51,295 nucleotides of DNA from an uncultured Acholeplasmataceae bacterium (GTDB lineage Bacteria > Bacillota_I > Bacilli_A > RF39 > UBA660), in contig CAJKWD010000004.1 of assembly GCA_905203475.1 (NCBI GenBank), positions 1-51,295 of the forward strand, in the 5' to 3' direction. The position numbers and the translations under genes were made by a program. Shown here in pieces: positions 1 through 7,835 of this stretch. The notes beneath the pieces are model-generated. The model worked only from the letters and a program-made list of their open reading frames with translations. It was not told the DNA's origin and searched no databases. The stretch's first letter is position 1, and every line of letters starts with the position of its first letter.

Positions 1-19
1 ACATTATTTGCACATCGCA

Positions 20-48
20 AAAAAGTTGCTTCCACCATGAAAACAACT
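20..48 (-). terminator. possible terminator hairpin
   Basis: AAAGTTG and CAACTTT arms separated by a short loop, followed on the minus strand by a T run. It would end whatever is transcribed leftward from the promoter near 190. Confidence 0.4.
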
Positions 49-110
49 TTTTAAATCTTTTAAAACAAATTGATTATTAAAACAGTATGAGAAATATAAG
101 GTTTGATTAC

Positions 111-161
111 TTAAATACCCCCCCATGGTAACTTTTGGCTAACACAAGTTTTATTTCTCAT
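111..161 (-). CDS. candidate 16-residue ORF with a 7-G tract
   Basis: An ATG at 161 follows AGGTGAT (166-172) at 4 nt, the same GGTGAT-type site used by fmt, murD and pyk nearby. An extended -10 (TGTTAAAAT, hexamer 190-195) lies upstream. The frame reads 16 codons (MRNKTCVSQKLPWGGI) and stops at 111-113 just after a run of seven G (118-124). With eight G the frame would stay open for about 52 codons to a stop at 4-6. I do not recognise the peptide. It could be a leader peptide, a phase-variable or mis-sequenced small gene, or chance within a structured RNA: 86-96 and 152-162 are an 11-bp inverted repeat. Confidence 0.3.
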   Translation of the reverse strand: MRNKTCVSQKLPWGGI

Positions 162-205
162 ATCTATCACCTAGTCTCCTACTATTTACATTTTAACACA
201 GATTC

Positions 206-230
206 AAAAAAAAGAACAGATATTCTGTTC
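206..230 (-). terminator. secG terminator
   Basis: Perfect 7-bp stem GAACAGA/TCTGTTC (214-220 and 224-230) with a 3-nt loop and eight T on the transcript side, starting right at the secG stop. Confidence 0.85.
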
Positions 231-234
231 TAGT

Positions 235-447
235 TTACAATTGTGCAATAATGCATAAACATAAGAAGATAGCTCCTAAAACAGCAGTCGCTCTTGTAAT
301 AAATAGCTCTCCTCCACGTTCTTTTCTGTTTTGAAATAGATTCTCACTTCCACCTGTCATAATCTGAGCAGCATCCTCAGCTTTACCACTTTGTAAAAGG
401 ACAATCGCAATTAATAAAATTGATACAATTAAAATAGCAATTTCCAT
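235..447 (-). CDS. secG: SecG, protein-export membrane subunit
   Basis: Small third subunit of the SecYEG translocon, which helps move preproteins through the cytoplasmic membrane. The 70 residues give two membrane segments (about 3-19 and 50-68) around the conserved cytoplasmic loop: LLQSGK at about 17-22, then a GG..LF motif and KERGGELF before the second helix. Length is normal for the family. The start follows AAAGGAG. A promoter (TTGAAA, 17 bp, TATCTT; 474-502) and the terminator at 206-230 frame it as a single-gene unit. In many Firmicutes secG is followed by rnr, smpB and tmRNA; any such genes would lie beyond the left edge. Confidence 0.93.
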   Translation of the reverse strand: MEIAILIVSILLIAIVLLQSGKAEDAAQIMTGGSENLFQNRKERGGELFITRATAVLGAIFLCLCIIAQL

Positions 448-473
448 ATTCTTCGCTCCTTTGTGTCTTTAAT

Positions 474-502
474 AAGATATCACATTTTTACAAACTTTTC
501 AA
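474..502 (-). promoter_or_regulatory. secG promoter
   Basis: TTGAAA (497-502), 17-bp spacer, TATCTT (474-479), about 26 nt upstream of the secG start. Confidence 0.6.
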
Positions 503-505
503 GTA

Positions 506-1303
506 TTATTGTAAATGAATACTATCTACTTTGCCAATGTTTTTATAAGTAATTGTAATACCATATGCACTGTATTGGGCTTGTTGTTGATTCATAAATG
601 GTAGTAAGTCATATGTTACTTCTGTTATTTGATTGTCTTTTTCTTTGGTTGTAATTGTAATTTTTCCTTTAGCATTGCTATTACTGTTATGATAAATAGC
701 AATAAATTTCTTGAGATTAATCGTATATGTTTTTAAGATACTACCATCTTTATAATTGGTTGTTGCTTCTAATGAAGCACCATCTAACAAGCGATAAGTC
801 ATATCTGGTTTTAAAGTCATTTCAATGAATTCTTCTTGAGATGTTTCTAACTTTCCTTCACTTTTCTTATAGACGATTCCATTATCGATAAAATAACTTG
901 TCTGATTTAATTTATTTTCAAATTCTTCTTGGTATCCATAACGTCTACCTTCTAATTCTCTATTTTGTATCTGGTTTGTCGTAATATCAGCATATACTAA
1001 ATTTGTTGTAAATTCATAATTATCCATATCGCGGTAGATTTCTAAAGCATCTTTCTTTTCTAGCTCTGCTTCTTGTAACGGTGTTTGCTTTGGTGTTTGT
1101 CTTAATCCTCCTGCCACGATAAATAAAAATACAAACCAGAAAACTAAAATAATCATAGCACGGTAACGTTTATTAGACCATGCTTCTTTTAACATTTTCC
1201 AAAAAGAAAATTTCTCTTCTTCTTCCATTTTTTGTAATTGTTCTTGATATAGTTCTTCTTCTGTTTTTGTTTGTTCTTCTACTTCGACTTTTTTCTTTTT
1301 CAT
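506..1303 (-). CDS. single-pass membrane protein of unknown function
   Basis: I do not recognise the family. The 265-residue product starts with a charged, Glu/Lys-rich cytoplasmic stretch of about 40 residues (likely helical), has one membrane segment (around FWFVFLFIVAGGL, residues 53-65) and then about 200 mainly hydrophilic residues rich in Thr, Tyr and Asn, expected outside the cell. I chose the ATG at 1303 because GAGGGG sits 4 nt upstream; an in-frame TTG at 1315 would swallow that site. The fmt stop lies 8 bp upstream, so the two genes are probably cotranscribed. Topology resembles an envelope-associated or regulatory membrane protein, but nothing points to a substrate. Confidence 0.8.
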   Translation of the reverse strand: MKKKKVEVEEQTKTEEELYQEQLQKMEEEEKFSFWKMLKEAWSNKRYRAMIILVFWFVFLFIVAGGLRQTPKQTPLQEAELEKKDALEIYRDMDNYEFTTNLVYADITTNQIQNRELEGRRYGYQEEFENKLNQTSYFIDNGIVYKKSEGKLETSQEEFIEMTLKPDMTYRLLDGASLEATTNYKDGSILKTYTINLKKFIAIYHNSNSNAKGKITITTKEKDNQITEVTYDLLPFMNQQQAQYSAYGITITYKNIGKVDSIHLQ

Positions 1304-1311
1304 AATACCCC

Positions 1312-2277
1312 TCAACTCAATACTTTACCAACGAAATTACCATGACTCATCTGTCCATTGGCATAACTTTTCGCATCCATTCTTTTCTTTCCATCTGGTT
1401 GAACAACGGTAAAAATAACTTCTCCATTACTTACTTTAACACCGAATCCATCCTCATATATTTTTGTAATTGTTCCATCTAGTAATTGTGGATATGTATT
1501 ATATGATTCTTTACACTCCCATACTTTTAAACGTTTTCCTTCATAAATACAATAAGCTCCTGGAAAATCATTTAATCCCCTTACTTGATTATATACTTGT
1601 CTCATTGTATGACTAAAATTAATTTTCTCATCTTCTGGTTTAATATTAAAACCATATGTTGCAAGACTAGAATCTTGTGGTGTACGTGTCGATGTTCCAT
1701 CTAAAATAGCTGGTAATGTATCTAATAGTAGATCTCTTCCTAAGATACTTAGTTTATCATGTAAGGTACTTGCTGTATCTGTCTCTGTAATTTCAATTTC
1801 ACGTTGAGAAATGATATCTCCTTCATCCATACCTTCACTCATATACATGATTGTTACACCTGTTTTTGTCATTCCATTTAAAATCGCACGATGAATTGGT
1901 GCTCCTCCTCTTAATTTAGGAAGTAATGAAGCATGGACATTAATACAACCATATTTTGGATATACAAGTAGCTCTCTTGGTAAAATTTGTCCATAAGCAC
2001 ATGTAATAATTAAATCAGGTTTTAAAGATAATACTTCTCCGTAATCTTCACGTATTTTTTCAGGTTGAATTACTAAAATGGTATGTTTCTCACCTACTAA
2101 TTTAACAGGTGTCTTTCTAATTTCTTGTTTTCTTCCTACTGCTTTATCTGGTTGGGTTACAATACCACGAACACGGTATTTAGAAATTAACCCTTCTAAA
2201 ACTGGAACACTGAACTCTGGTGTTCCCATAAATACAATATTTATATTCTCTTTTACGTCTAAATTTTCTATATCCAT
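1312..2277 (-). CDS. fmt: methionyl-tRNA formyltransferase
   Basis: Transfers a formyl group from 10-formyltetrahydrofolate to Met-tRNA(fMet), making the bacterial initiator tRNA. The N-terminal Rossmann-type domain has FMGTPEFSVPVL at about 16-27, the catalytic signature NVHASLLPKLRGGAP at 113-127 (Asn113, His115) and Asp154 in MDEGD. The C-terminal tRNA-binding domain runs from about 210. The 321 residues are normal, with a few extra N-terminal residues. The ATG at 2277 is preceded by GGTGAT at 3 nt. The promoter at 2293-2321 would give a leader of only about 10 nt. The membrane protein gene follows 8 bp downstream. Confidence 0.95.
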   Translation of the reverse strand: MDIENLDVKENINIVFMGTPEFSVPVLEGLISKYRVRGIVTQPDKAVGRKQEIRKTPVKLVGEKHTILVIQPEKIREDYGEVLSLKPDLIITCAYGQILPRELLVYPKYGCINVHASLLPKLRGGAPIHRAILNGMTKTGVTIMYMSEGMDEGDIISQREIEITETDTASTLHDKLSILGRDLLLDTLPAILDGTSTRTPQDSSLATYGFNIKPEDEKINFSHTMRQVYNQVRGLNDFPGAYCIYEGKRLKVWECKESYNTYPQLLDGTITKIYEDGFGVKVSNGEVIFTVVQPDGKKRMDAKSYANGQMSHGNFVGKVLS

Positions 2278-2292
2278 AGTATCACCATATTC

Positions 2293-2321
2293 ATTTTAAC
2301 ACATTTCTATTTATCTTTCAA
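2293..2321 (-). promoter_or_regulatory. fmt promoter
   Basis: TTGAAA (2316-2321), 17 bp, TAAAAT (2293-2298) preceded by TGT (extended -10). The -35 box overlaps the T run of the upstream terminator. Predicted start near 2286, so the mRNA begins almost at the ribosome-binding site. Confidence 0.75.
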
Positions 2322-2342
2322 AAAAAGAAGCACTAGCTTCTT
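2320..2342 (-). terminator. terminator of the 6S-like RNA
   Basis: 7-bp stem AAGAAGC/GCTTCTT (2325-2331, 2336-2342), 4-nt loop, T run. Confidence 0.85.
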
Positions 2343-2491
2343 AAAAGTAATATAAAAGGAACACAAAACAGTCTATTATTCTACAAAGTAGATTATAAGA
2401 AGATATTGTGAAGAGAGATTTTTATTTTACTACATCTACTCCGTATTCCTTCTTATTTTTCTACTTATCAATATCCGCTTTATGTGTTCCC
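2320..2491 (-). ncRNA. ssrS: candidate 6S RNA
   Basis: A free-standing transcript between priA and fmt. A strong promoter (TTCACA, 17 bp, TATAAT) predicts a start at G2491, and a terminator ends it at 2320. The RNA folds as a rod: closing helix GGAACACA (2483-2490) with TGTGTTCC (2358-2365); a large bubble of 16 and 20 nt; helix 2460-2466 with 2386-2392 (7 bp); a small 3/2 internal loop; helix 2449-2456 with 2395-2402 (8 bp); then an apical stem. The 3' side of the bubble can form its own hairpin (CTAC/GTAG, 2381-2391). This rod with a central bubble imitating an open promoter is the hallmark of 6S RNA, which binds the housekeeping RNA polymerase. I infer identity from architecture and size (about 140-170 nt), not from sequence matching. 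Another structured RNA class is possible. Confidence 0.68.
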
Positions 2492-2497
2492 TAATCT

Positions 2498-2526
2498 ATT
2501 ATATGCGAAAAATTAGATTTTGTGAA
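2498..2526 (-). promoter_or_regulatory. promoter of the 6S-like RNA
   Basis: TTCACA (2521-2526), 17 bp, TATAAT (2498-2503); it lies just past the priA stop codon and puts the start on the first base of the closing helix. Confidence 0.75.
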
Positions 2527-2530
2527 TAGT

Positions 2531-4693
2531 TTAGACACGAATTGGATTCAGGTCGATTTCTAGTTTACACCTTTTTCCTACCATATATTGTTCTTGTAAA
2601 AATTTTAACTTAGAAATCAATTGTGGTGATTTCTTATATTTTAATATGAATTGAATAGTATATACCTGATTGATTTTTGGCATACTAGAAAAACTTGGGC
2701 CTAATACTTGTAAAGTGGTTTCTTTTTGCAAATAGTTTTTTATTTTATTTGCTTCTTTTAATAAATACTGATCATCTTTTCCTTTTAGTTGAATGAGTGT
2801 CAAATTAGTATATGGTGGATAGTTTAATTTTTTACGAATGTGCATCTCTTCTTGATAGAAGCCTTGATAATCGTGTTTACTAGCATATAAAATACTATAA
2901 TGATCTAATTGAAAACCTTGTAAAATAACTTCTCCTAACTTATCGCCTCGTCCTGCTCTTCCCGATACTTGATTTAATAATTGAAAAGTTCTCTCAGCAC
3001 TTCTAAAATCAGGAACATTTAAGGAGTTATCACTTTCTAATACACCAACTAAAGTAACATTAGGAAAATCTAATCCTTTGGCAATCATCTGTGTACCGAT
3101 TAAAATATCATATTGATGTTCGGAAAAGGCTTGAATCATTTTCTCATGGCTACCTTTTTTGGTAGTTGTATCTACATCCATACGTAATACATGGGCCATA
3201 GGAAAAGTCTTTTTGACATATTCTTCTAAACGTTCTGTTCCCATACCGAAGGTTTGAAAAGAATCTCCCTTACAATGAGGACATATCTTCCATACTGGTT
3301 TATGATAACCACAGTAATGACATTGCATACCATGTAATTCTTTATGATAGATTAATGGAATATCACAGTTAGGACACATATCTACTTCGCCACAGTTTTT
3401 ACAAGTAACAACTCTTGAATACCCTCTTTTATTGAGAAGTAAAATAATTTGTTCTTTCTTTTCTAAACATTGTTTGATCTTTTCTTCTAATAAACGAGAT
3501 AAAATAGAATATCCTTTTTTAATTTCTTCTTTCATATCTACAAAATGAATGGTTGGAAAGGTATCATTAATACGATGTTTCATTTCTAATAATTCATAGA
3601 TACCTAATTTAGCTCTTGTATAGCTTTCTAAAGACGGAGTTGCACTTCCAAGTACAATTGGACAATGATAGTTTTTAGCACGATATAATGCCATATCAAT
3701 CGCGTGATATTTAGGCATATTTTCCTGCTTATAAGTCGTTGAATGTTCTTCATCAATAATAATCATACCCAGATTAGTAAATGGCGCAAAAATGGCACTT
3801 CTAGCCCCAATCGCAATTGAAACTTCTCTTCTTTCAATCTTACGCCATTCATCGTATTTCTCACCCAGAGATAAGCGACTATGTAAAATAGCAATCTGAT
3901 TGCCAAAGCGATTACGAAAACGCTCTACCATCTGAGGCGTTAAACTAATTTCAGGAACTAATACAATTGCTTCTTTTCCCTTTTGAATAACATGTTCAAT
4001 CAAACGCATATATACTTCTGTCTTACCACTACCAGTAACACCATGTAATAAAAAAGGAGAAAATTGGTGCTCTTTCGCAAGTACCCTATCTATTACAGCT
4101 TTTTGTTCTTCATTTAGTATTACTTTTTCTTCTTCCACCTGTTCTTTTAACTTTAAACGATATACTTCTCGTTCTATTTTTCTTATCACGCCTTTTTTTT
4201 CTAATGTTTGTAAAGAAGAAAGAGATATTTTCACTAACTCTTTTCTCGAAATCAAAGCATTTTCTTTTAACATAGAAATAATTACTTGTTGTTTCTCATT
4301 ACCAATATAAGTTTTATCTACTAATTGATAATATGTCTCATACTTTTTAGACACTTTTGTATTCTTATGGGCCTTGAGTGCTCTTGGTAACATCGTCTGA
4401 TAACAACTCACCAAACTAGAAAGTGTTTTCTTCTGCATATATTTTCCTAGTTTTAACAATTCTTGATTTAATACCGCATGTTCATCAATTACTTTTAAAA
4501 TATCTTTTACTGGGTAATCACATTCTTTTTCTGTTGTAATATTTAAAATAAATCCTTCTAATTGTTGTCTACCAAATGGTACAAGTACTCTTTTTCCAAT
4601 TTCTACTTGTGTTTCTAACATTGGTGGAACTTGATAAGTAAATGTTTTATCAATTGCTTTGGCACTCAGTTCCACGATTACATCTACATACAT
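2531..4693 (-). CDS. priA: primosomal replication-restart helicase PriA
   Basis: Superfamily 2 DNA helicase that recognises stalled forks and reloads the replicative helicase. An N-terminal DNA-binding region (about 1-190) precedes Walker A GVTGSGKT (218-225) and the DEEH box (314-317). Eight Cys in four pairs (CKNC, CPNC, CHYC, CPHC) make the two zinc sites inserted in the helicase core; the C-terminal domain closes the 720 residues, a normal length. The ATG at 4693 is preceded by AGGAGG at 6 nt; an ATG 27 nt upstream lies before that site and is rejected. The gene begins just beyond the eno terminator, with a TATAAT at 4712-4717 that could serve as its -10 box. Confidence 0.95.
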   Translation of the reverse strand: MYVDVIVELSAKAIDKTFTYQVPPMLETQVEIGKRVLVPFGRQQLEGFILNITTEKECDYPVKDILKVIDEHAVLNQELLKLGKYMQKKTLSSLVSCYQTMLPRALKAHKNTKVSKKYETYYQLVDKTYIGNEKQQVIISMLKENALISRKELVKISLSSLQTLEKKGVIRKIEREVYRLKLKEQVEEEKVILNEEQKAVIDRVLAKEHQFSPFLLHGVTGSGKTEVYMRLIEHVIQKGKEAIVLVPEISLTPQMVERFRNRFGNQIAILHSRLSLGEKYDEWRKIERREVSIAIGARSAIFAPFTNLGMIIIDEEHSTTYKQENMPKYHAIDMALYRAKNYHCPIVLGSATPSLESYTRAKLGIYELLEMKHRINDTFPTIHFVDMKEEIKKGYSILSRLLEEKIKQCLEKKEQIILLLNKRGYSRVVTCKNCGEVDMCPNCDIPLIYHKELHGMQCHYCGYHKPVWKICPHCKGDSFQTFGMGTERLEEYVKKTFPMAHVLRMDVDTTTKKGSHEKMIQAFSEHQYDILIGTQMIAKGLDFPNVTLVGVLESDNSLNVPDFRSAERTFQLLNQVSGRAGRGDKLGEVILQGFQLDHYSILYASKHDYQGFYQEEMHIRKKLNYPPYTNLTLIQLKGKDDQYLLKEANKIKNYLQKETTLQVLGPSFSSMPKINQVYTIQFILKYKKSPQLISKLKFLQEQYMVGKRCKLEIDLNPIRV

Positions 4694-4718
4694 ATTCCAC
4701 CTCCTTTTTTTATTATAC

Positions 4719-4746
4719 AAAAAGAAACACTATTTTTCTAGTGCTT
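4719..4746 (-). terminator. eno terminator overlapping the end of eno
   Basis: 8-bp stem (4725-4732 with 4739-4746, one G-U pair), loop of six, then a T run. The eno TAG stop is inside the hairpin. Confidence 0.75.
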
Positions 4747-5962
4747 CTTCAATGCGAATTAATTGATTATATTTACAAATACGATCTGTTCTAGACATAG
4801 AACCAGTTTTTATTTGTCCTAAATTTAGACCAACTGCTAAATCAGCAATGGTTGTATCTTCTGTTTCACCACTACGATGAGAAATAATAGTTTTATAACC
4901 ATGTTGACGAGCAAGTTCAATTGTTTCTAATGTTTCTGTATAAGTACCAATTTGATTTACTTTTAATAAAATGGCATTCCCGGCTTTTTTATCAATTCCC
5001 ATTTGTAAACATTTTTTATTAGTTACAAATAAGTCATCTCCCACTAATTGAATTTTATCACCAAGACGTTCTGTTATTTTTGTAAATCCTTCCCAGTCAT
5101 TCTCATCAACAGGATCTTCAATAGAGATAATTGGATATTTATTTACTAATTCTTCATAGAAATCGATTAATTCATCTGTGGTCAAGGTTCTATTTTCTCC
5201 TGCTAAGACATATTTACCATCTTGATAAAATTCACTAGCAGCTACATCAATTGCTAGAAAAACATCTATACCAGGTTGATAGCCTGCTTTTTGGATGGCT
5301 TCCATAATGAATTCAAATCCCTCTTGATTACTCTTTAAATCAGGGGCAAATCCACCTTCATCTCCTACTCCAGTATGATATCCATGTTCGTTTAATACTT
5401 TTTTTAATGTATGGAATACTTCCGAACCAACACGAACTCTTTCTTTCATCGTATCTCTATTTGGAATAATCATAAATTCTTGAAAATCTAATAAGTTATC
5501 AGCATGCGCTCCACCATTGATAATATTCATCATCGGAACTGGTAATGTCGTCCCATTTCCAACATATTTAAATAATGGCATATTGTGATCATTAGCAGCA
5601 GCTTTTAATGTGGCAAGTGAAACCCCTAAAATAGCATTCGCACCAAAACGACTTTTATTCTCTGTTCCATCTTCTTCGATCATTTTATAATCAACTGCTT
5701 TTATATCATCAGCATCCATACCAATTACAATCTCTTTTAACTCATGATTGACATGATCAACTGCTTTTAATACACCTTTACCCATATATCTATTAGGATC
5801 TTGATCACGTAACTCGAGAGCTTCACGAACTCCAGTCGAAGCTCCAGATGGTACAGCGGCACGACCCATAACTCCATTTTCTAAAATAACATCTACTTCT
5901 ACGGTTGGATTTCCTCTAGAATCTAATATTTCACGACCTATTACATCTTTAATTTTTGACAT
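4730..5962 (-). CDS. eno: enolase
   Basis: Glycolytic 2-phosphoglycerate dehydratase making phosphoenolpyruvate; Mg-dependent cytosolic enzyme. Visible marks: the N-terminal DSRGNPTVEVDV motif, DEGGFAP (catalytic Glu), metal ligands in AIDVAASEF, SIEDPVDE and VGDDLFVT, catalytic Lys in LLKVNQIGT, and the signature SHRSGETEDT. At 410 residues it is about 20 shorter than most bacterial enolases, without loss of a key motif. The start follows GGAG at normal spacing and overlaps the end of murD by 14 bp, so the two are transcribed together from the promoter ahead of the pilin-like gene. Pyruvate kinase, the next glycolytic enzyme, is elsewhere in the window. Confidence 0.97.
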   Translation of the reverse strand: MSKIKDVIGREILDSRGNPTVEVDVILENGVMGRAAVPSGASTGVREALELRDQDPNRYMGKGVLKAVDHVNHELKEIVIGMDADDIKAVDYKMIEEDGTENKSRFGANAILGVSLATLKAAANDHNMPLFKYVGNGTTLPVPMMNIINGGAHADNLLDFQEFMIIPNRDTMKERVRVGSEVFHTLKKVLNEHGYHTGVGDEGGFAPDLKSNQEGFEFIMEAIQKAGYQPGIDVFLAIDVAASEFYQDGKYVLAGENRTLTTDELIDFYEELVNKYPIISIEDPVDENDWEGFTKITERLGDKIQLVGDDLFVTNKKCLQMGIDKKAGNAILLKVNQIGTYTETLETIELARQHGYKTIISHRSGETEDTTIADLAVGLNLGQIKTGSMSRTDRICKYNQLIRIEEALEK

Positions 5963-7307
5963 TTTCTCGCTCCTTTTTTAAAATTTCTATTTGCTTTTTA
6001 AATTCTTCTCCGCGTACTTCAAAAGATGGAAACATATCCCAAGATGCACACGCCGGAGAAAGTAAAATAATATCTTGTGGACTAGAAAGATCAAAACCGG
6101 CATGTACAGCTTCTTCGATGGTATTAACTAATACACAGTCTTTACCGATTTCTCGACAGTATGCTTGAATTTTTTCTTTTGTTTCTCCGAGAGCAATAAC
6201 AACACGAACATGTTTCATAGAATTATCTAATTCATGAAAGTCTTGCCCGCGATCTAATCCACCTAGAATAAGAACAACTGGTTGTTGAAACGAATTTAAA
6301 GCGGTAATGGTTGCTTCATTATTCGTTGACTTAGAATCGTTATAAAATGTTTTATCTTCAATTTTATCGACAAATTCTAAACGGTGTTCTACGCCACCAA
6401 AATTATTTAATACTCTATGAATCGTTTCTTTTGTAACACCAAATGGTAGTGTTGCAAGGATTGCGCACATGATATTCTCATAATTATGCATACCTTGAAC
6501 ACGAATATCAGATAATTCAATAAATGGTTCATTATGAACATAAATATAACGATCTTGTACATAAGCATCAGCTTTTTGATTCATACTAGAAAAGAAGACT
6601 TTCTTAGATGGAATATCTTTGGAAATATCCATCACATATTGATTATCTAAATTTAAGATAGCCATATCATCTTTTGTATGATTTTGAAAAATACGTTTTT
6701 TTGTATTTAAATAATTTTCAAATGTACCATTAAAATCAAGATGAACTTCACTTAAGTTTGTGACAACACTGACATTTGTTTTGAAGTGATATAAATCATA
6801 TAATTGATGATCAGATACTTCTAAAACAAGATAATCACCAGGTTGAATATCTTCTACGATTTCACAAAGAGGAGTTCCAATATTACCTGCTAAATGAACT
6901 GGTAAGCCTTGTTCTTTCATAAATTCATATAAGATTGTAACTGTTGTTGTTTTACCGTTAGAACCAGTTACCCCAATCACATGAACTGTTTTATCTATAT
7001 AATAACTTGCTACTTCCATCTCTCCTATTACAGGAATATTTAATTTTTTTGCTTTTTGTAATAAAGGATGATTACGAGGAATACCAGGATTTTTAACAAT
7101 CACATCATAAGTTTCATCTAATAATTCTTCTGGATCCTTGGTAATTGCCACTTCGACACCTAATTCGTTTAATATTTTTACTTTTTCTATTTCTTGTTCT
7201 TTTGAATCAGTCACTAAAATGGATGATGCATGGTGTGCTAAAAACTTGCTTGCTGCAAATCCACTGCGTGCCATTCCAAAGACAAATATTTTTTTATTTT
7301 CAAACAT
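5949..7307 (-). CDS. murD: UDP-N-acetylmuramoylalanine--D-glutamate ligase
   Basis: Cytosolic ATP-dependent ligase adding D-Glu to UDP-MurNAc-L-Ala in peptidoglycan precursor synthesis. N-terminal UDP-binding Rossmann-like domain (FVFGMARSGFAASK near residue 8), central ATPase domain with the P-loop GVTGSNGKTTT (about 110-120), then HRLEFV and NDSKSTN marking the Mur ligase C-terminal region. The 452 residues are normal. I place the start at the ATG at 7307, which has AAGGTGAT at 3 nt; an upstream in-frame ATG at 7328 lies inside the preceding gene's end. The stop overlaps eno by 14 bp. Its presence shows the organism makes a cell wall, unlike true Mollicutes. Confidence 0.95.
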   Translation of the reverse strand: MFENKKIFVFGMARSGFAASKFLAHHASSILVTDSKEQEIEKVKILNELGVEVAITKDPEELLDETYDVIVKNPGIPRNHPLLQKAKKLNIPVIGEMEVASYYIDKTVHVIGVTGSNGKTTTVTILYEFMKEQGLPVHLAGNIGTPLCEIVEDIQPGDYLVLEVSDHQLYDLYHFKTNVSVVTNLSEVHLDFNGTFENYLNTKKRIFQNHTKDDMAILNLDNQYVMDISKDIPSKKVFFSSMNQKADAYVQDRYIYVHNEPFIELSDIRVQGMHNYENIMCAILATLPFGVTKETIHRVLNNFGGVEHRLEFVDKIEDKTFYNDSKSTNNEATITALNSFQQPVVLILGGLDRGQDFHELDNSMKHVRVVIALGETKEKIQAYCREIGKDCVLVNTIEEAVHAGFDLSSPQDIILLSPACASWDMFPSFEVRGEEFKKQIEILKKERENVKN

Positions 7308-7320
7308 ATTATCACCTTTT

Positions 7321-7722
7321 CTATGCATTCATACACGCTGTATAATTTTGAATATCACTCTTTAATTGAACATCTGAATCTTCATAAGATTTCACTGCAC
7401 AATAAGTTCCATTCCACACATTTACTTTTACTTTTCCTAAACTATTGTATTCAATCACACCTTGTCCTTGTACTTCTCCTTTATAATCCACAGATGGTGT
7501 TATTTTTTCATTAGCAATCGTAAATTTCGTAGTTCCCTCTTCAGTATTTTTCATCCTCGATGCTCTGATATAACCATTTACAGATGCGAGGAAAGCATTC
7601 TTACGTGATTCTGTAATTTTATCTTGCACAATTGGAACAGTAATCATAACAATCACCGATAATATTACAATCACACCTAATAACTCAATCAATGTAAACC
7701 CTTTTCTATTATTTATCCTCAT
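7321..7722 (-). CDS. type IV pilin-like protein
   Basis: The N-terminus is a textbook prepilin: a short basic leader ending in Gly, then FTLIELL with Glu at mature position 5 and a hydrophobic helix to about residue 28. A prepilin peptidase would cut after Gly8 and methylate Phe. The rest (to 133 residues) is a small globular domain with two Cys near the C-terminus (about 108 and 130) that could form the disulfide loop common in pilins. It could be a competence-type pseudopilin or a surface pilin; no assembly ATPase, peptidase or inner-membrane platform gene lies in the window. It is the first gene of a unit with murD (13 bp away) and eno, an odd partnership. The start has GAGGT upstream. Confidence 0.85.
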   Translation of the reverse strand: MRINNRKGFTLIELLGVIVILSVIVMITVPIVQDKITESRKNAFLASVNGYIRASRMKNTEEGTTKFTIANEKITPSVDYKGEVQGQGVIEYNSLGKVKVNVWNGTYCAVKSYEDSDVQLKSDIQNYTACMNA

Positions 7723-7742
7723 ATTTGTTACCTCACATTTCT

Positions 7743-7771
7743 ATTATAAACGAAATCAAAACATTCGTAAA
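7743..7771 (-). promoter_or_regulatory. promoter of the pilin-murD-eno unit
   Basis: TTTACG (7766-7771), 17 bp, TATAAT (7743-7748). It is divergent from the femX promoter about 55 bp away. Confidence 0.6.
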
Positions 7772-7802
7772 GCATTTGCTATATTTTTAAAGAATTCTAT
7801 GT

Positions 7803-7808
7803 TATAAT
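7803..7808 (+). promoter_or_regulatory. -10 box of the FemABX gene
   Basis: TATAAT about 28 bp ahead of the start codon; no good -35 match at the usual distance. Confidence 0.5.
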
Positions 7809-7835
7809 ATAAGAGTTAGATAGGAGGAATAAAAC

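Noticed and set aside
1..234. tmRNA or SRP RNA next to secG
   Set aside because: No tmRNA tag frame, CCA end with T-arm or SRP loop motif found; the CCACCA at 32-37 lacks a preceding T-arm.
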